Of a stretch of DNA of 13,671 nucleotides, positions 12,274-13,671 are shown in pieces (position 1 is the first letter of the stretch; the number at the start of each line of letters is the position of its first letter). The stretch comes from Streptosporangiaceae bacterium (lineage in GTDB: Bacteria; Actinomycetota; Actinomycetes; Streptosporangiales; Streptosporangiaceae). The stretch spans positions 1-13,671 of the forward strand of contig JASHTQ010000137.1 of assembly GCA_030040475.1 (NCBI GenBank), given 5' to 3'. The notes under the pieces were generated by a model. It saw nothing but the letters and a program-made list of their open reading frames with translations. It was not told the DNA's origin and ran no database searches. A program made the translations under genes and the position numbers.

Positions 12274-12896
12274 TCGTCCTCGCTCGCCACGGCGTTCACG
12301 GCGGCGACGGTCATCGCGCTGCCCCCGCGCCGTCCGTGCACCGCCAGGTACTCAAGGCCGGACTGCGCCAGGGCGAGCTTCGACTCCGCGGCCCCGACGA
12401 ACCCGACCGGTATGCCGAAGACCGCGGCCGGCCTGCCGGCGCCCTCCGCTACCAGCTCGAGCAGCCGGAAGAGCGCGGTCGGCGCGTTGCCGATCGCCAC
12501 CACGGCACCGGTCAGGCGCGCACCCCACAGGTCGAGTGCCGCCGCCGACCGGGTGGTGCCGAGCCGTTCGGCCAGCGCCGGAACGGCCGGGTCATCCAGC
12601 GTGCAGACGACCTCGTTACCCGCGGGCAGCCGCCGCCTGGTGATGCCGGAGGCGACCATCTGCGCGTCGCACAGGACCGGCGCGCCGCGCAGCAGCGCGG
12701 CCCGCGCGGCCCGCACCACGCCGTCGCTGTAGCCGACGTCGGCGGGCAGGTCGGTCATCCCGCAGGAGTGGATCATCCGGACGACGACCCGCGCGACGTC
12801 GGTACCGAACCGCGCGAGATCGGCCTCCGCCCTGATCACGGAAAACGACCGGCGGTAGATCTCCGCGCCGTCGCGGACGTAGTCAATCTCCGGCAA
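12270..12896 (-). CDS. cobH: CobH, precorrin-8X methylmutase
   Basis: The 208-residue protein shows GAEIYRRSF (10-18), the catalytic His43 in RMIHSCGM, and [10 protein letters not shown] and [13 protein letters not shown] toward the C-terminus, all typical of CobH/CbiC. It moves the C11 methyl group to C12, turning precorrin-8 into hydrogenobyrinic acid, the last ring-forming step. The start is a TTG at 12894-12896. No ATG or GTG in frame precedes the conserved region, the family begins at this point ([13 protein letters not shown]), and GAGGG lies about eight bases ahead. It overlaps the end of cobG by 14 bases in another frame and overlaps cobIJ by four bases, so the three genes form a translationally coupled unit. 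Confidence 0.95.
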   Translation of the reverse strand: MPEIDYVRDGAEIYRRSFSVIRAEADLARFGTDVARVVVRMIHSCGMTDLPADVGYSDGVVRAARAALLRGAPVLCDAQMVASGITRRRLPAGNEVVCTLDDPAVPALAERLGTTRSAAALDLWGARLTGAVVAIGNAPTALFRLLELVAEGAGRPAAVFGIPVGFVGAAESKLALAQSGLEYLAVHGRRGGSAMTVAAVNAVASEDE

Positions 12897-13671
12897 CCTG
12901 GTATCCCTCGCTTGTGGCGGTCACGTCGACCTCGGTGGCGCCGGGCCGGCCGCAATGCCGGGCGCACCCGCTGACGTGCACGAACCGGCCGGGCCACCGC
13001 GCCGCGAACGCGGCCGCGTCCGCCTGCACGTCGGCCAGCGCGCTTGCGCAGCCCGGCCGCCCCACGCACGCCGTCAGGCGCAGCCACGGCGAACTCCCGT
13101 CGGTGCCGAACCCGATCCCGGCCGCCTCCTGGAGCACCCCGGCCGCATCGGGCAGGTGCGGCAGGACCACGCTGCGCCACGGGGTGATCCGCGCGGGCCC
13201 GCCCGTCGCCCGGTCCGCGAGCCAGGTCAGCTGGGCCGAGGTCAGCCGGCCGAGCGGAGCGAGAAGCACGGCGGAAAGTTCGAGATCACCCCGGGCAGGT
13301 GCCGGTGCCCCCGGGCCTTCGGCCGCGGGCCGGCGGGCGACGAGGCCGACCGGCCGGACTGCCGTCGCGACGGCCGGTCCTCCCGGGACGGCGTCAAGTC
13401 CGAGGCGCGCGGACACCGCGGCGCGGACCCGGTCGGCGCCGCCGGGCAGGTCGGCGATCCGCCACGCGGTGCTGCCGAGTTCGGCCCGAAGGTGCAAGAA
13501 CGCCTCCGCGCAGGCGAGCATTGCGGCGACGACCCGCTCTTGCGTGCCCGCGCCGCCGGCGCCGGTGCCCGCGGGCCGGACGGCAAGCCCGTTGACGATG
13601 GCCCCCTCCCGCCCGGCGATCGCGACGACGTCGGCGCCGAGGCCGGCCACGTCGCCTCGCCCGTCATCGAC
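12883..13671 (-). CDS. cobG: CobG, precorrin-3B synthase, 5' partial
   Basis: The frame is open to the right edge of the window (VDDGRGD precedes the GTG codon at 13648-13650), so the start and the first ferredoxin-like half-domain are missing. The visible 262 residues contain the second substrate-binding half-domain and the [4Fe-4S] ligand set of the nitrite/sulfite reductase family: ACVGRPGC (Cys-x5-Cys, first Cys codon 13066-13068) and SGCARHCG (Cys-x3-Cys). CobG is a mono-oxygenase that uses O2 to hydroxylate C20 of precorrin-3A and form the gamma-lactone of precorrin-3B, so its presence marks the oxygen-dependent pathway. A sulfite or nitrite reductase would share the Cys pattern, but cobH and cobIJ directly downstream make CobG the clear choice. 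It is the first in-window gene of the cobG-cobH-cobIJ unit; its promoter is outside. Confidence 0.92.
   Translation of the reverse strand, partial: VDDGRGDVAGLGADVVAIAGREGAIVNGLAVRPAGTGAGGAGTQERVVAAMLACAEAFLHLRAELGSTAWRIADLPGGADRVRAAVSARLGLDAVPGGPAVATAVRPVGLVARRPAAEGPGAPAPARGDLELSAVLLAPLGRLTSAQLTWLADRATGGPARITPWRSVVLPHLPDAAGVLQEAAGIGFGTDGSSPWLRLTACVGRPGCASALADVQADAAAFAARWPGRFVHVSGCARHCGRPGATEVDVTATSEGYQVAGD

Noticed and set aside
13066..13671. Sulfite or nitrite reductase instead of CobG
   Set aside because: The Cys pattern alone would allow it, but the direct coupling to cobH and cobIJ makes precorrin-3B synthase the far better call.

Overview
The window is very GC-rich, with G or C in almost every third codon position. 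It uses many GTG starts and one TTG start, and several genes appear to start directly at the transcript 5' end. Together with actinobacterial gene types (CobIJ fusion, Nur-like Fur regulator, mycobacterial-type SOD), this points to a chromosomal segment of an actinomycete (Actinomycetota). I cannot place the genus. I see no rRNA, tRNA, CRISPR array, transposase or phage gene, and no gene-free stretch longer than about 300 bases.

Left part (1-3308): an envelope block. A lipoprotein with two Yx[FWY]xxD motifs (5' end outside the window) is followed by a Tat-exported hemerythrin-like protein. Converging on them from the minus strand is a cation diffusion facilitator (CDF) transporter gene coupled to a second lipoprotein of the same family. 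A hypothetical actinobacterial gene lies upstream of the CDF gene.

Middle part (3309-7188): a metal and oxidative-stress block. A Fur-family regulator closest to nickel-responsive Nur is followed by a class I SAM methyltransferase, a convergent MFS exporter and an Fe/Mn superoxide dismutase. By eye I find two sites matching the Streptomyces Nur box (tTGCaa-N5-ttGCAA). One lies over the -35 of the methyltransferase promoter (4060-4076). The other lies at the start of the SOD transcript (6438-6454). This suggests a small local Nur regulon: Fe-SOD, as known in Streptomyces, plus a methyltransferase of unknown substrate.

Right part (7192-13671): the aerobic cobalamin corrin-ring pathway. cobL and cobM are on the plus strand, cobF on minus, cobK on plus, then cobG-cobH-cobIJ on minus (cobG runs off the window). 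These seven genes carry all eight activities from precorrin-2 to hydrogenobyrinic acid: CobI, CobG, CobJ, CobM, CobF, CobK, CobL and CobH. The block alternates divergent and convergent pairs. Every convergent pair overlaps at its 3' end, genes within a unit overlap by 4 or 14 bases, and the promoters visible inside the block have no room for a B12 riboswitch. cobL starts only 3 bases after the SOD stop, so Nur-controlled SOD transcription may read into cobLM.

The most unusual points are the Nur-box pair with its methyltransferase target, the SOD-cobLM junction, the run of TANNNT-6/7-start leaderless promoters, and an unannotated 33-codon reading frame in front of nur.
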